The notes under the pieces: model-generated | Seen by the model: the letters and a program-made list of their open reading frames with translations, nothing else | What the model was told of the DNA's origin: nothing | Databases searched by the model: none | DNA from: Lottia gigantea | Taxonomy: Eukaryota; Mollusca; Gastropoda; Lottiidae | Reading direction: 5' to 3' | Length of the DNA: 64,000 bases | NCBI RefSeq assembly: GCF_000327385.1 | Contig: NW_008708594.1 | Location: 2,263 to 66,262, forward strand | Position numbers and translations under genes: made by a program | Part shown: piece after piece, positions 49,990-62,335 of the stretch | How positions within the stretch are numbered: position 1 is the stretch's first letter | Layout of the letters: every line of letters begins with the position of its first letter

Positions 49990-51115
49990 AAAAAGAAAGA
50001 ACGATAATCAATAATGTTGTATTTAAAAAAAATCGTCATAAATAATAATTCAATAATCTTAGCTAAAAATACATAACCTTGTGATCATAACGGACTCCAA
50101 ATATGGTCATTACCGATCTTTAAAAAATCAATTTGAAATGAAACATATTCTAATGCATGGAATGCTAAGCAAGATCACACACATTCTCAGACCCTTATGG
50201 TAAACCGCTGTTGCTACAGATAGTGATTACAATTATGCAAATTTCATGACCATGGATGACCATGCTACGGATGATGGTTAGAATGATGATCAGGAAGATG
50301 TTGATGATTCTGCTGATGATGGTGAATATGATGATCATCGGAGAAGAAAGTGGAGATTGACATGCTGTGGATCAAGGTGATCATGAAGATGTAGCTGCGG
50401 ATGACAATGGTGATGATGCTGGGACTGATGCCTATCACTATCCACATTCTACTGATCATTATTCATATTTTTACGACAATAATCGACTTAGCCTCTGGAG
50501 GATACTATCAAATATTGATTGCAGGATTATACGAACCCATTTTAGAGCCTAGTCAATTGAATACTATCGAAATGTTAATCATTTTGACCGAAGATTCAAG
50601 TAGAAAGATGGTGAATATTGCGAAATATCCTTTACTTTATTCTGGACATAAACAACACGAAGACGAGTTAGAATGATACACTCCTCATTTAAAAAATAGT
50701 ATCTCTGGATTTACTGCATGTTTCTAAATCACGATTCAATTACCCAACACGAACTATCATTGAAATATTTCTAATGTTAAATTATTTCATAAATATTTAA
50801 CTTAATATTAAATTATGTTAAGAAAATCTGGTGTTTTAAAGGGAACTAGTCGGTATTATTTTAATTAATGTCTTGTTGAAATTGATGAATTCAAATTTTG
50901 AGTCCAACTTTTTCTTCACGGAGGTGTTTGAAAATTATTGCATTGTTCCGAAAGGGTTAACATTCACGAGCGACACCTACCACAGAAATTACATTACTGA
51001 AATCCTACCCTTAAAACAAGAAGCTTCGTTGGCGAAATGAAAGAAAAAAAAGACAGTTGACAGCAGAATCATAATGGCTTTGCTGCATTGGCTAAATTTC
51101 AAACATTTTAGAAAT
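49990..51115. other. Region upstream of carbonic anhydrase gene 3
   Basis: Probably its first intron or 5' flank. It contains a GATGATGA-rich stretch (50230-50430) that yields His/Asp-rich frames in both directions. No signal-peptide exon recognised. Confidence 0.4.
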
Positions 51116-51119
51116 CTGG

Positions 51120-51778
51120 CTAATAAGGTATTGGTAAAGTATTAGGCAAGTAAAGTATTGGTAAAGTATTAAGCAAGTAAAGTATTAGTAAAGTATTATG
51201 CGAGTAAAGTATTATTAAAGTATTATTCAAGTAAAGTATTATGCAAGTAAAGTACTAGTAAAGTATTATGCAAGTATTAGTAAAGTATTATGCAAGTAAA
51301 GTATTAGTAAATTATTATTTAAGTAAAGTATTAGTAAAGTATTATGCAAGTAAAGTATTGGTAAAGTATTATGCAAGTAAAGTTTTAGTAAAGTATTATG
51401 CAAGTAAAGTGTTAGTAAATTATTATCCTAGTAAAGTATTGGTAAAGTATTATGCAAGTAAAGTATTAGTAAAGTATTATGCAAGTAAAGTTTTAGTAAA
51501 GTATTATGCAAGTAAAGTGTTAGTAAATTATTATCCTAGTAAAGTATTAGTAAAGTATTATGCAAGTAAAGTATTAGTAAAGTATTATGCAAGTAAAGTT
51601 TTAGTAAAGTATTATGCAAGTAAAGTGTTAGTAAATTATTATCCTAGTAAAGTACCGGCAAAGTATTATGCAAGTAAAGTATTAGTAAAGTATTATGCAA
51701 GTAAAGTATTGGTAAAGTATTATGCAAGTAAAGTATTAGTAAATTATTATCCTAGTAAAGTATTAGTAAAGTATTAAG
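51120..51778. repeat. 27-bp minisatellite with 108-bp higher-order period
   Basis: Units of AAGTATTATGCAAGTAAAGT plus TTTAGTA. In the middle part every fourth unit carries a variant (AATTATTATCCTAG), giving a 4 x 27 = 108 bp super-repeat. Because 27 is divisible by three the array stays open for 169 codons on the plus strand as VLVKYYASK repeats; this is not taken as a gene. Confidence 0.93.
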
Positions 51779-51779
51779 C

Positions 51780-52570
51780 CGTTATAATCGCTTTAAGCAG
51801 AGTTTATATTAGAACTTGAGCCAATTCTAAACAATTTACATTAGACTATAACACGGTTTCCTCGTTTACTCTTTTCACCAGAGCATCGTAAATTATCTTC
51901 TACAACTTTTAACATTAGTTTTAATTAAAACCCAGACCCCTTGTCTTGATATGGCATCACAGACACTTAATGATTGGAATAACAGCTCGGTTTTAACAGT
52001 TCTGGATCATGTTCCACAAAGATAAGAATTAAGTCGTAAATGTGAAATAATACATTGAGAAATGCTATACTTGCGACACAATTGATTGCAAATATTTTTG
52101 GGGCCCTGCTCCTTACAATGAGGTAAACTGTAGCTTGTTATGGAAAGAAACTCCTAAGCATTATCAATTGTATTGCAATCAAACAGAAAATGTTTTTCTG
52201 TTTTTTAAGATTCCATTTACTATGGACATTCATTGTGAAGTGTGTGATTCATACATAACAGTAAATTCAGATCATAATGACATTTTGAATTTTTTATTAC
52301 AAACATTGCTTTTAAATATTGAAACATGCAGATTAAAAATGATTTTGATCTAGAATTAATTAGCATATATCATTAATATTAATTAGCATATATCATGAAT
52401 ATTAAGTTCATTAATCATGAATATTAAGTCTTATTAATCAGTGTTTTCATCTGATTATTTTTCTATTTTCTTATCATTTCATCAAAATATAGAATCTTGA
52501 AATCTCTGTTGTACATATAGATTAACAATTATCAGATCGATCGTCAAAACTTGCGATCCAGCCAAAGATT
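51780..52570. other. Non-coding stretch
   Basis: AT-rich. It contains a short tandem repeat, ATTAGCATATATCAT/ATGAATATTAAG, at 52355-52430. No gene supported. Confidence 0.4.
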
Positions 52571-52574
52571 TAAT

Positions 52575-52882
52575 CTTTATCAGAAATGGATTTTTACGTT
52601 TTATAATTCCGCATCTGCTTGGCAAATGAAGACGGGAAACGCCATGCAGTGTGCAATGAGGCAACTTTTGCCAGGACAGTTGAATTAATCTGCTCTTTTT
52701 TCGATTTCGAACTGTGGAGTCCCTTGATGTATTGTTCCATCCGAGCTATTGGAAGTTTTTTTTTTCATGCCCGCCACTCCAACCTGCATCACTGACAGGG
52801 AAATATCAAAAGTCATTATTTCGACCTATGCCGAATTCGAACCCTGAGCCCTCGGGTTAGCCAGCAAGCAACAGCAGTGGGT
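52575..52882 (-). mobile_element. tRNA-derived SINE, most complete copy
   Basis: Read on the minus strand from 52882: a head with CTGGCTAACCCGAGGG (A-box-like) and AGGGTTCGAATTC (B box); a conserved core with GCTCGGATGGAACAATACATC, which resembles the shared core of many marine SINEs (TTCGGATGGGAC...); then TGTCCTGGCAAAAGTTGCC, GCACACTGCATGGCGTTTCC and a decayed GGACGTAAAACTCC end at 52585. Confidence 0.65.
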
Positions 52883-53058
52883 CGCCAGAAGACGGGTTAT
52901 TTCCCCAGTCCATGGCCAGGATTACGTCCGAATTGCACGAACTTGTCTGAATTGCACGAATTTCTAACCATTTATGAGAGTTTTGCCCAAAAAACTAGCT
53001 TTCGGGGCTGCGAGGGGGCGGCTGCCCTCTCTGTCTCTCCTTTGGCTCCGCCACTGCC
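52874..53058. mobile_element. Possible hAT-like MITE
   Basis: Left end CAGTGGGTCGCCAG and right end TTGGCTCCGCCACTG are imperfect inverted termini of the CAGTGG type. No matching 8-bp flanks were found. It abuts the tRNA head of the SINE at 52575-52882. Composition is GC-richer than its surroundings. Confidence 0.4.
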
Positions 53059-53059
53059 C

Positions 53060-53785
53060 TAGTCGAATGGTCAGATTGACATAAATAGGTGGCAGTGACA
53101 CTTTATAGCTGCTGTAAGGAATTTATTCGATTTTAAACTATTCATTCATTGTGATAAATAAATAATATCAAAATCTCAATATCGAACATGTTTCCATCGT
53201 TACAAGTTTTTTTGTAATCATGAGTACAGTCGGGTACAATATTTATATAATGAGGACATATGTACTTACACAAAACATTTAGAATATCTCATGTTCGTAG
53301 GGCAGAACAAACTCAATCATGACTTCATTACTCAGTTCAATATCGCTATTTCTATAAACTGTAATTGCCCTCATTACAAAAGAAGGAGATGTTCCCTCGT
53401 GATCTGAGGCCCTATAAATACTCAGAAATAATTTACAGGTATTTGAACTCTCCTACCAATACAACACCCGAATCTGTGTGAACCAAAGTATCAAAATAAT
53501 GTCCTTTATTAAAGCATTCATAATGATAATAAACTATTTATTTTAAACGAGTCAGAATTAGACCCAATTCATGGTCCTGTCTAACATTCAGACCATGGTG
53601 ACAATATAATAAATGATTGCAAAAAATCGTAATATATGAAATATTAAGTATTTCTCGTATTATATAGCATGGTATTTGCGAGAAAGCAACCCATGATACA
53701 AACACGTGTTTCAGATAAACAACCCATATCAGGATATCTTGCTTTTGAGAAGTTGTATTGCATCATCTGGAGTTTGATTAATATA
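53060..53785. other. Non-coding stretch
   Basis: AT-rich; nothing recognised. Confidence 0.4.
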
Positions 53786-53789
53786 TAGA

Positions 53790-54065
53790 CTGTACATTAG
53801 ATCGGGTGTAGTTAGTTTATCTGTATGTCCTAAACCTGGCCTGTGGCAGTGTCACTGCTATCGATAGTCTTGTCATTGGTATAGGTCATCCTTAATAGGA
53901 ATTAGACGGAGGGTGATTAATTTAAAGGCCTGGCTTATGCTTCTGATTAGATCGGAAGTAGTCAGTTTATCTGGCTACCTGTGACAGTGACAGTGTCACC
54001 GCCAATGACCTGCTGTCGATTGTGGTATCATGATTGTCATTGGTGTAGGTCATCTTAAATAGAGT
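53790..54065. repeat. About 145-bp tandem duplication
   Basis: Copy 1 (about 53794-53903) and copy 2 (about 53943-54063) share TTAGATCGG.AGTAG.TAGTTTATCTG, GGCAGTGTCAC/GACAGTGTCACCGC and GTCATTGGT.TAGGTCATC.TTAA.TAG, in order. Confidence 0.7.
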
Positions 54066-55930
54066 TATGGTGACTTTATCACCAGCTATATCTGATACGT
54101 CTAATAATCGTGTCCAATCTTAATTAAATTAAATGAAATGAAGTTTTATATCCTAATGATATCCAGTTAAGAGAGAACAGCCTCGATCCTCATGTATTTA
54201 GTAAGCTTAAATCAAAATTTTCTTGAAATTTTATTGGCATATTGGGAATTATGATACTAACAGTTTAACATAACGATTATAATCTCAAAAGAATTACATA
54301 TTGAAAAACAACGTGATCTAGAACATAGTAACGAACCATAATACGTTACAAAGATAGATCATGTATAACACTGTAGGTTGATGTAGGAAAGGTGAAATGG
54401 TCATGCTTTCGGCTCTCGAGCAAGGACCGTCCATGAGTAAAAAAACATACGAAAAAAACATCGTTAATCTCCTGCTGCGACCCTAAACTGTCCGGATAAT
54501 CCTTGTAATTGAGATATAAAAACCTTAAACGAGTTTAGTCGCGTAACCCATCTCTTAAGTGGTAAATAAGATTTAATAATAAGTAGACAAACGACATGTA
54601 CCTATCCAAATCTTCATCTATAAGAAAAGACCGGACGCTGACAAAATTTAATTAAAGAGACCTCAATAAGTCTAAAAGCTACCCTGGGTCATTGAAGATA
54701 AAAATGAGTGACAAAGTCAGGGGTCTACCAAAAGAGTATGCGCTTTTTATTCAAAGCACTGCAATTGTGGCTTCCGAAATCAAATCTTATATGTATAAGA
54801 AACCTGGTTAGTATGTAATCTATAAGAAATAATCTACCTCGCAACCGGAAGTGGCGAAAGTTTCAGTAGTCTCCCTTTTTAGAACGGTTTGACGTTTAAC
54901 GTCGCCTTTGTAAGCTTTTCGGGAGTTCTATTCTAATAAGAAGACACGAACTCCATCCCAAACATCAATGATTGTCGAATAATCACCGTTCTAAATATTC
55001 AATGTCAAGTACGATTATTTTTGTCGATAAACACGAGTGATTTATATTGTTTTGTAAGTATATTTTGGGGAGAGTTGTAAAAATAGTAACAATAAAAGAT
55101 CTGATTTCTCAAGGTATCCGCCATGGTTGAACGAGATTGTATATAAATACGTTGAACGGGTTAAAGAACTCTTTCAAGGCCTGGGATCAAAATGTTTGAT
55201 ACTATCATTCGGATGAACTAAAACATGTATAAACAGTCATAAGAGAAGGAAAGTGATATCAATGGGCATTGTACGCTTCATACAGGTTCTTTACATCAAT
55301 TAATCATTAAGTTTAATGGGTGTCACCTTCAATATATTCTCGCCTTCATATGTTTTGGTTCATAAGCATTCTAGTCCGAAATCGCCTGACCCTTACGGAT
55401 AGCGTATTCTTGTCCAGATCGTTAAATTGTATATCAGTGGTTAGATAAATTTCAGCAAGTTTTATACAACGGAAATTCTTGAATTACCCTATTTTATAGT
55501 AATATAATTTATTTAATTTTAAATCAAAAAATTGGCAGAAGAGTCAATGCTCTATTTAAACTTCCTCCTAAGATTTGTTGCATATTGAGGGAAAAAGTCC
55601 AAAGCTTTGTGAATCCTTTAATTCAACATTTGATATACAGAAGACCAAAATGTCGTCAAAATTTCACCATGTATCGTTCAAGGAGACATGGATATCAGTT
55701 ATAAAATGAAATCGATTAAGTGTTTTGAATACTGCCATGTGATCGAACGTGTCTGTTACGGTTCATTAAACAGTTGATAGAGCTAGATTACTCCACGGGT
55801 ATTTATACATGGTTTTTGTGATAAAGAATACGGTGCAAACAGGGTACAACCATGCCTATTAGTCAGGAGACGAAACTCGTGAAAAGACACGTGCCGATGC
55901 AATAGATTATATAAACCAATGAATAGCATA
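54066..55930. other. Non-coding stretch
   Basis: No supported gene, RNA or array in about 1.9 kb. Confidence 0.4.
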
Positions 55931-55934
55931 ATGT

Positions 55935-56225
55935 TTAATTATTGTAGTTGAAGTATTGTAGCTCCCTTTTTGGACTTAAAGCCAATATATTGAATGATCT
56001 CTGTGACAGACTCACAAAATAATTCATGGCAAGTTGGGTTGTATCTGGTAAATAACTGCCAGAGGACTCCAAGAAGCCAAGGAATTGCAGATGACCTAAG
56101 ATGATCATCAAAGTGCTCAAAATAGAACAATTACGGACCTGAGGGGAAACTAAATACGTTATTGAAGGGAAGCGATTGAAGTATTGACCATCTTCACCTG
56201 ACTCCACAAAGGGGGTACCGTCGGT
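55935..56225 (-). pseudogene. Coding-like remnant of unknown origin
   Basis: On the minus strand one frame reads protein-like early (ESGEDGQYFNRFPSITYLV) and another reads protein-like later (SSAIPWLLGVLWQLFTRY, then CHELFCESVTEIIQYIGF), with a stop near 55939. The switch of frame suggests a broken piece of a helical-repeat-type protein. I cannot name the family. Confidence 0.25.
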
Positions 56226-56734
56226 TTAAAAGCGTACATACAGACAGGACGGAATCACAGCCAAATCAGAAACCTAAAAGGGCATAGTGGTGATATATAA
56301 CATAACATATAAGATAATAAGAAAGAGTTATTGCTTTAAATCTTTATAATATTATTAAAAAGAAGTTAAAACTCGCGGTGAAAGGAACTATTAGAAATTT
56401 ATTATTGAATCATTCAATAAAACTAGCTACTTATACATTTTATCTTATAATTCACCCTTCATAGGGCATTATACGGCTTGGATAATCCGTCACGTACAAG
56501 GTAGTGGAGTTCTTCATTTCTCTTGAAAACATAGTTCGGTCTGTATACCTTAATTGCTTCATTTCAATATAAGAGTCATTTTAAATGTCAACACAAGATT
56601 TTATATTTATAAAACAACATAATAAACCATAATAACTTCGCCCTCGTGAGACTGGCGTGTTCTTTTCAGACAAGATGGGAAAAAATACAAATTACATAAT
56701 CATGTATGAAAGAAAATTTTACTACATGAACTTA

Positions 56735-56945
56735 TTCAAATGGAACGCACCCTTTTAGACTGATATTGAAGTGCAGAATTCGCTGAGGGAAATTTTGGGC
56801 TAATTAAAAGGGCTGCCTTTTGGGATTATAACACAGCAATTTGGACTTAACAGCACTTGTGTTCTCTTTTTCAATGTCCAACTGCACCAGTCTTATTTTC
56901 TTGGTTCAGCGATCGAAATATTTCCAGAAGCTTTATAACTACACC
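56735..56945 (-). mobile_element. Diverged SINE copy
   Basis: Shares with the copies at 9411 and 52575, in order, GAGGGAAATTTTGGG, TCTCTTTTTCAATGTCCAACTG and the TCTTGGTTCAGCGATCG-like core edge. Ends are eroded. Confidence 0.4.
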
Positions 56946-58400
56946 CCTCCCCCCTTAAAAATTTCTTCGTTACTCGTATTACATAACTAAGCTAATATTT
57001 CCTTGTCATACACTAACCAACAGAGCATATTACAAACAATGTGCACCAGAAGAACTCTGTCAAGGTCTCTAAATATCACCAGCGCGCCGACACATGTATC
57101 GTATCTGATATTATGTTATATATCTCTCACAGAATACCAAACGAATTTCTCTTACATTCTCTTGATTCATTTTTTTGGAAATTGTAAATGTTACGTACAG
57201 ATTTTTTGCCTGAAACAAACTGATTCTGATGATGCTCCCCCATAAATATCAACGTCCTTCGTCATAATCGCCAAAGACTCTAGTACAAACAGAACAAAAC
57301 CTTGACATGCTGTTAATCACTTACATGGTCAAGGAGAAAAAAACGAACGATCAAAAATGCATTTATAAAGTGGTTGATTCGAAGATCAATTGAAATTTGA
57401 AGTAACAGTGATCTTATCATCTTCACAATGTCAAGCTTTTACGAACTGCATCTAAACGCAGCCAATCGTAGCCCATGATTACACGCTGGCAATTTTTTTT
57501 ACAGACTCTGATTGACTGTATTCTCAAATCGCTGCCTTTACAAACTTTTGTGAAACAAGAAAGGTCGCTATTGTAGTCAAGGGGAGTAGACGAGCGAGAA
57601 ATATCTTGACATTGTGAAGACGTGCATTTAAATGATTCTGAGGTATCTAAACGACTGTATTGTATATCTAGCATCAAATCGTTATGCAAGTCTCATTCAT
57701 TAAAGCCCTACGATTTAAATATATAAGAACTTTATTTGCTTGACTCTTGTGCCTATGAAAATCGAGACCAAAGAAAGAACGCTGTCATTACCTATATATA
57801 TTCATTACTCTAGGTAATGAAGTGTGCACAGTGAACAAGATTAAAAACGCGCCTCTTATCTTGTACTTAAATGTTTGTACTTTTCACTTGATAGTTTTTT
57901 TGTCAATCTCGACCTTTGTTGAATTTAAACTCGGATATAAAAGTATGTGTACTGTGGTGGGTTAAGCTGGCAAGTACTTGCTGTACCGCGTTACGTCTTC
58001 ATGATAAATTGTTTGAAACCCAGATATACCTATACCATTTGACAGCAAGGAAGAATTTATTCAGTGAATGTAGAAAAGACTGTCTGGAGAGTTATGTCCT
58101 GGAGGCAAATATAAGAGCTTGGTACTCAAAAATAATGAGATAACGGTTGTCTATTAGTGGCAAACACGCAAAGGCTGACAAAGTCTGGTGTAAAAACCTA
58201 TAGATTTCAATGTTAGAATGAGATGAGAATAGTATTCTAAATAAGATACTGGCGTAGGTCATGAAGTAAGAAACAAAAACAAAAGGTTTGAGATGATGCG
58301 TGTAAAAATAATAAACAATAATTGGTTTAATGTCAAATATGTCGTAATTTTACTATTTTATAACTCAACTTAAAGAAAATGAATTTATGTAAATCAATGT
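56946..58400. other. Non-coding stretch
   Basis: Several frames of 75-90 codons (for example minus 57689-57423) lack splice or family support. Nothing named. Confidence 0.35.
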
Positions 58401-58404
58401 AAAT

Positions 58405-58690
58405 TGATGAAATGTTGTGTACATTAAATCTCAGGAGTAGTAGGTCTTTGCCATAAAATTGTGTTCCGTTATTGAAAAAAATGTAAACAATGCGTAATGT
58501 TATCATTCTATCATAAACTAAACAAATTCACCTAATGATGATAAATGTAGATTTTTGAAACGTTGTGTACACTACAACTTGGGAGTAGCATACCATAACA
58601 TTGAGTTCCGTTATTTAACGAAAAAACTGAATATAAATAAAACGTTATGCTACCATTGCTATCACTCATTAATAACAAATTAACTGTAAA
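58405..58690. repeat. About 150-bp imperfect tandem duplication
   Basis: Both copies carry GAAA.GTTGTGTACA.TA.AA.CT, then GGAGTAG and TTGTGTTCCGTTATT/TTGAGTTCCGTTATTTAA. A similar piece (AAGGAGTAGTATACCCTAAA, TTGTGTCCGTTATTTAATA) occurs at 2935-2975, so this is part of an interspersed family. Confidence 0.6.
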
Positions 58691-58944
58691 TAAAATATTT
58701 ATAGTTTAATCAACAGATGCATGGCGAAATTCAAATGAGTACATGACCAACTCAGAATAATGACATGTATTTACAAATATTGACACTTGCCATGCATTGC
58801 AAACTAAGTTGCTTATCATTTATATATTATCAAATGCCATACTCAAACTCTTCCATTTCATTAACCCTACCTTCCTCCTCATAAGGACATGAGAATGGTC
58901 GTTGCTCATAAAAAAATAAAATATATTATATTAGCTCTATCGAC

Positions 58945-59130
58945 TCCATTTCGATTTCCAGCTGTCATGAGGGATTTTTAACATGCACACCTGAAGCACA
59001 CATGGCCTCGGTTTATTGTCCCATCCGAACGAATAGAGGCTTTTACAACGTCTCTTCCTACCAGAGAGTCTGAAAGATACTCTCTCCTTTAAGCAATAGG
59101 ACGTAAAACTCCATTAATTTCGTTTCTTTT
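58945..59130 (-). mobile_element. SINE-like copy with an inverted end
   Basis: On the minus strand the core reads TTCGGATGGGACAATAAACC, then CATGTGTGCTTCAGGTGTGC and GTTAAAAATCCCTCATGACA, a textbook version of the conserved marine SINE core. Its 5' side carries AATGGAGTTTTACGTCCTA, the inverse of the 3' end GGACGTAAAACTCCATT found in the copy at 9411. Confidence 0.65.
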
Positions 59131-62095
59131 AAGTAGAAATCAATAACCGGATGTGATAAGTCTGATACAAGCAAATAAAGACTAGAGAACCATCCAAAGT
59201 TACATCGAGGAAGCTGACTTGTACCGGAAGTGGCCAACTATTTGATCTACGTCACTGTTTCCTTCGGGCAGATGATAAAGCTATTTGATCTGTGGAGACA
59301 GAAATCACCTCTAATAAATTTGTCATCGAGTTTTATTTCCTTGATTGGGAAGATAAGTTTTAACACCACGAAATATCGGGGAATACAGGTCTCTTCTATT
59401 GAAAGATGAGTTGTACATTCCGTCTCCTACAGGACTAAAACAGAAACCAAATGAGTGTGATATATCTCTAGGCTGTAGGTGGAACGTATCTACTATATCT
59501 ATCTAGATCCTCAAAGCATGAGATGTGGGAAGGGTCTAGGCTGCATTTGTGCAGCCGTCTCAATAATTGCCTGCAACCTATAGCAATGGTAGGCCTAATA
59601 TAACTAGAGAACGCACTGCAATTAGGATTTATAAGTTATACTTATAATTCGAGCGTTATTGCCATTCAGTGTCTAGGTTTTGCAATGGAAGATATCTTCA
59701 ATATCTAGTTTTAGTAGTTATAACACTACAGGCGATTGTGTTATATACATTAACCCCACGCTTCAGTTACATAAATCTTGTTAACTGTTTTTCTAATTCC
59801 ACAATAAACTATATCACCAGTTGCTATAAATTCTTATCTGGGGTACATTATTAATAGAGAATTATTTCTTTTACTAGCCACCTGGAGTCGAGCTGAACTC
59901 GAATATTCATTTCCTAAAAATAGTACTGGGCGAAATCAATATCTGAAATTAGGATATCACTTTAAGAGTAAGTTTGTTTTTTGGTGGAATATGGCGTAAT
60001 GATAGGCTATGATTCACCAAATCTACATGTTCACTAAACATATTAACATCAAACTTTTTATTATTCTTGTCGTAAAAATACAGAAGAGAATGTCATCACA
60101 GGTTAGTTTAACATTACTGGTGTTCTGACGATTGTAATGACATTTACAGTCGCCTATATTACCATCTGGTAACCATTGTTTATAGAATAAAATACCAAGT
60201 TACAGCTGGTAGAAAACAGTTTGGTTTATATTCGCAATTTTCTGAATACCACATTTATAAGATAATATTCGTCAGGCGCAGCTTTTGCTTTCCTTTTTGT
60301 TTTCTCCTACTATTCGGTAATTATTTTGCACGCAGTATACAACAAGGCTTCAATTCGTCTCTCTACACAAGGGGTTTCCTATACGCTCCGGGATGCATGT
60401 AATATCATTTCAGATCAAATTGCTCAAATTATACAGGAAAGATCAATTTCAAGAGATTTGGCCCAACGGCAAGCTGGTAGACAAGATTCTCGACAACATC
60501 AATCAGTCGGTGTAAAATAAGTCATATTTTTCATAAACAAGAGTACCCATTCACATGAGATACATAAAGAGACCAGTTAATAATTTCATCGATGTACTGG
60601 ATGAATTTAAATTACGTTTCCCCACGCACGTAATACTCTGTATATTATGGAATGTCTGTAATGCCAGTAGGTATATGGGAATGTCAGTTTGTATTATATC
60701 ATATAGTCAGAACAGGCGGGAACATTATACAGCCTCTAGGTAGAACAACAACTGTCAGAGATTGATACAATACGGTGTCAATAACAGACATCATCCTGGT
60801 TTCTATAATTCTGATAAACAAACTTTCAATTCATCTTTCTAATCAGAAGTTTGTTCAAATGTTCCTCCAAGCATAACACCTCAATGGATCTCCAACATTG
60901 TACACTGTAAACCACTGCCGTCTTAGCTTAATTAGAAGCAGAAATGTTCTCTCTCCGAATACAATGCACGGTGGTGATTGTCATTAGCTTAATTAGGGTC
61001 AGAAATCTTTCTCCCTATTGCGCAATGCATGGTGGTACACTTCCATTAGCTTATTTTACGATCACAAATGTATGAAATAAACGAAATTTGTTTAAATGTT
61101 TTTTTTTATCTAATGACATATTATTAAATCAGTGCTTCTATTGAAAGGGAACTTTTCACATTTAATATGTATGACAACTACCTATTTATCTACTTGAACT
61201 AGAGTTTATTCTATTCTTTTAATGCCGTTTCAACTAGCAACTCAAATATTCAAGTTAATTTCCATTAAAAATTGTCATTTTTAAATAACGTTGTCATTAG
61301 CCTACAGATCAGATCTCTACTGCCCACTTACTCCAAGCCGTACTAATTAAAATTGAGAAATATTTTACAGGAGTTCCTTAGTGGTATTTTGTCAAGTAAT
61401 ACTATGAATATCATGAATACATTTTGAGCACTGACAACTTTGTGGTGTGATTGAAAAGCGCAAACGAGAACTACAAAGCATTTACAAGAGAGAACAAGCC
61501 TAGCGCAAACATGAGCAAACTAGCGCATACAAGCGCAAACAAAGTTAAAAAGCGCTGTAAACATAGTTGATGAGATGAATGATATGTCATCTCACTCTCA
61601 ACATATTTCATATTCTATTTTAATGTATTAGATCAAACTTTGCCAAAATAAATACCATTGATATTCTTTAGAGTAAGTTTAAGTGGATGTCTACATATTT
61701 CAAGAATAAAATCGGATGATAATATTAATTTAAATATCCAGAATTCAGCACTCTTAACGACATTATAGTTTGAGACCTTCCCAAGTTCGGTGTAAACGTT
61801 TAAGTTGTGACCCTGTTAATATAAGCGGTCATTTCATTAAGATCTATCTTTACCTCCCGCGAAGCTTCATTAATTATTACACAGCATAGCATGTTCGGTT
61901 CTCAAGTGTATGAAACGATAAGATTATAAATTGTCTCACAAGCAAATGATCTGACACGATAAAATAAACGATTAATTTTTGATGCACTGGAGTTTTACGC
62001 CCGATAGTTAGTATCAGACAAATATAAAGCATAGCTTAAGGCAAAGAACATTATGGATAATGCTATTCCTGACGTGATTTACTCATACATGCAAT
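59131..62095. other. Non-coding stretch with small duplications
   Basis: No gene supported; the open frame at 60326-60520 (Gln/Arg-rich tail) has no splice or family support. Small duplications: about 70 bp around TTAGCTTAATTAG at 60926-61060, and GCGCAAAC words at 61458-61560. A small hairpin, GGCTGCATTTGTGCAGCC, lies near 59548. Confidence 0.4.
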
Positions 62096-62335
62096 GCTAA
62101 TTCTAAATTTATTAACTAAACCTCATACAGACAGTGTTATCAAAAAGTTATTATGAATCATTAGATATATTAATTTTTCTGTCAACACAAAGTTCCATAT
62201 ATTCATACAGGAACCTTCTGTAGATATACTATTTCTAAATTTATTAATTCAACGTTGCACATGCTCATACAGACAGTCTTATCGAATAGAAAGAGTATAT
62301 CAATATATTTTATGTTTCTGTATTAGTAATGTACT
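62096..62335. repeat. About 140-bp tandem duplication
   Basis: TTCTAAATTTATTAA, TCATACAGACAGT.TTATC and a later ATAT.A.TTTT.TGTTTCTGT-type block appear twice in order, about 140 bp apart. Confidence 0.6.

Noticed and set aside
50230-50460. His/Asp-rich frames on both strands
   Set aside because: They arise from GATGAT simple sequence and are not independent coding evidence.
51268-51777. 169-codon open frame of VLVKYYASK repeats
   Set aside because: It is a by-product of a 27-bp minisatellite; the unit is divisible by three and lacks stops. No start context, splice sites or codon structure support a gene.
53271-53303. Candidate first exon for carbonic anhydrase gene 3 (ATG with a GTAAGT donor, minus strand)
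   Set aside because: The eight-residue peptide is not a signal sequence and its phase does not fit exon 2.
57423-57689. 88-codon minus-strand frame
   Set aside because: Contains several Cys, but there is no signal peptide, splice context or recognised motif.
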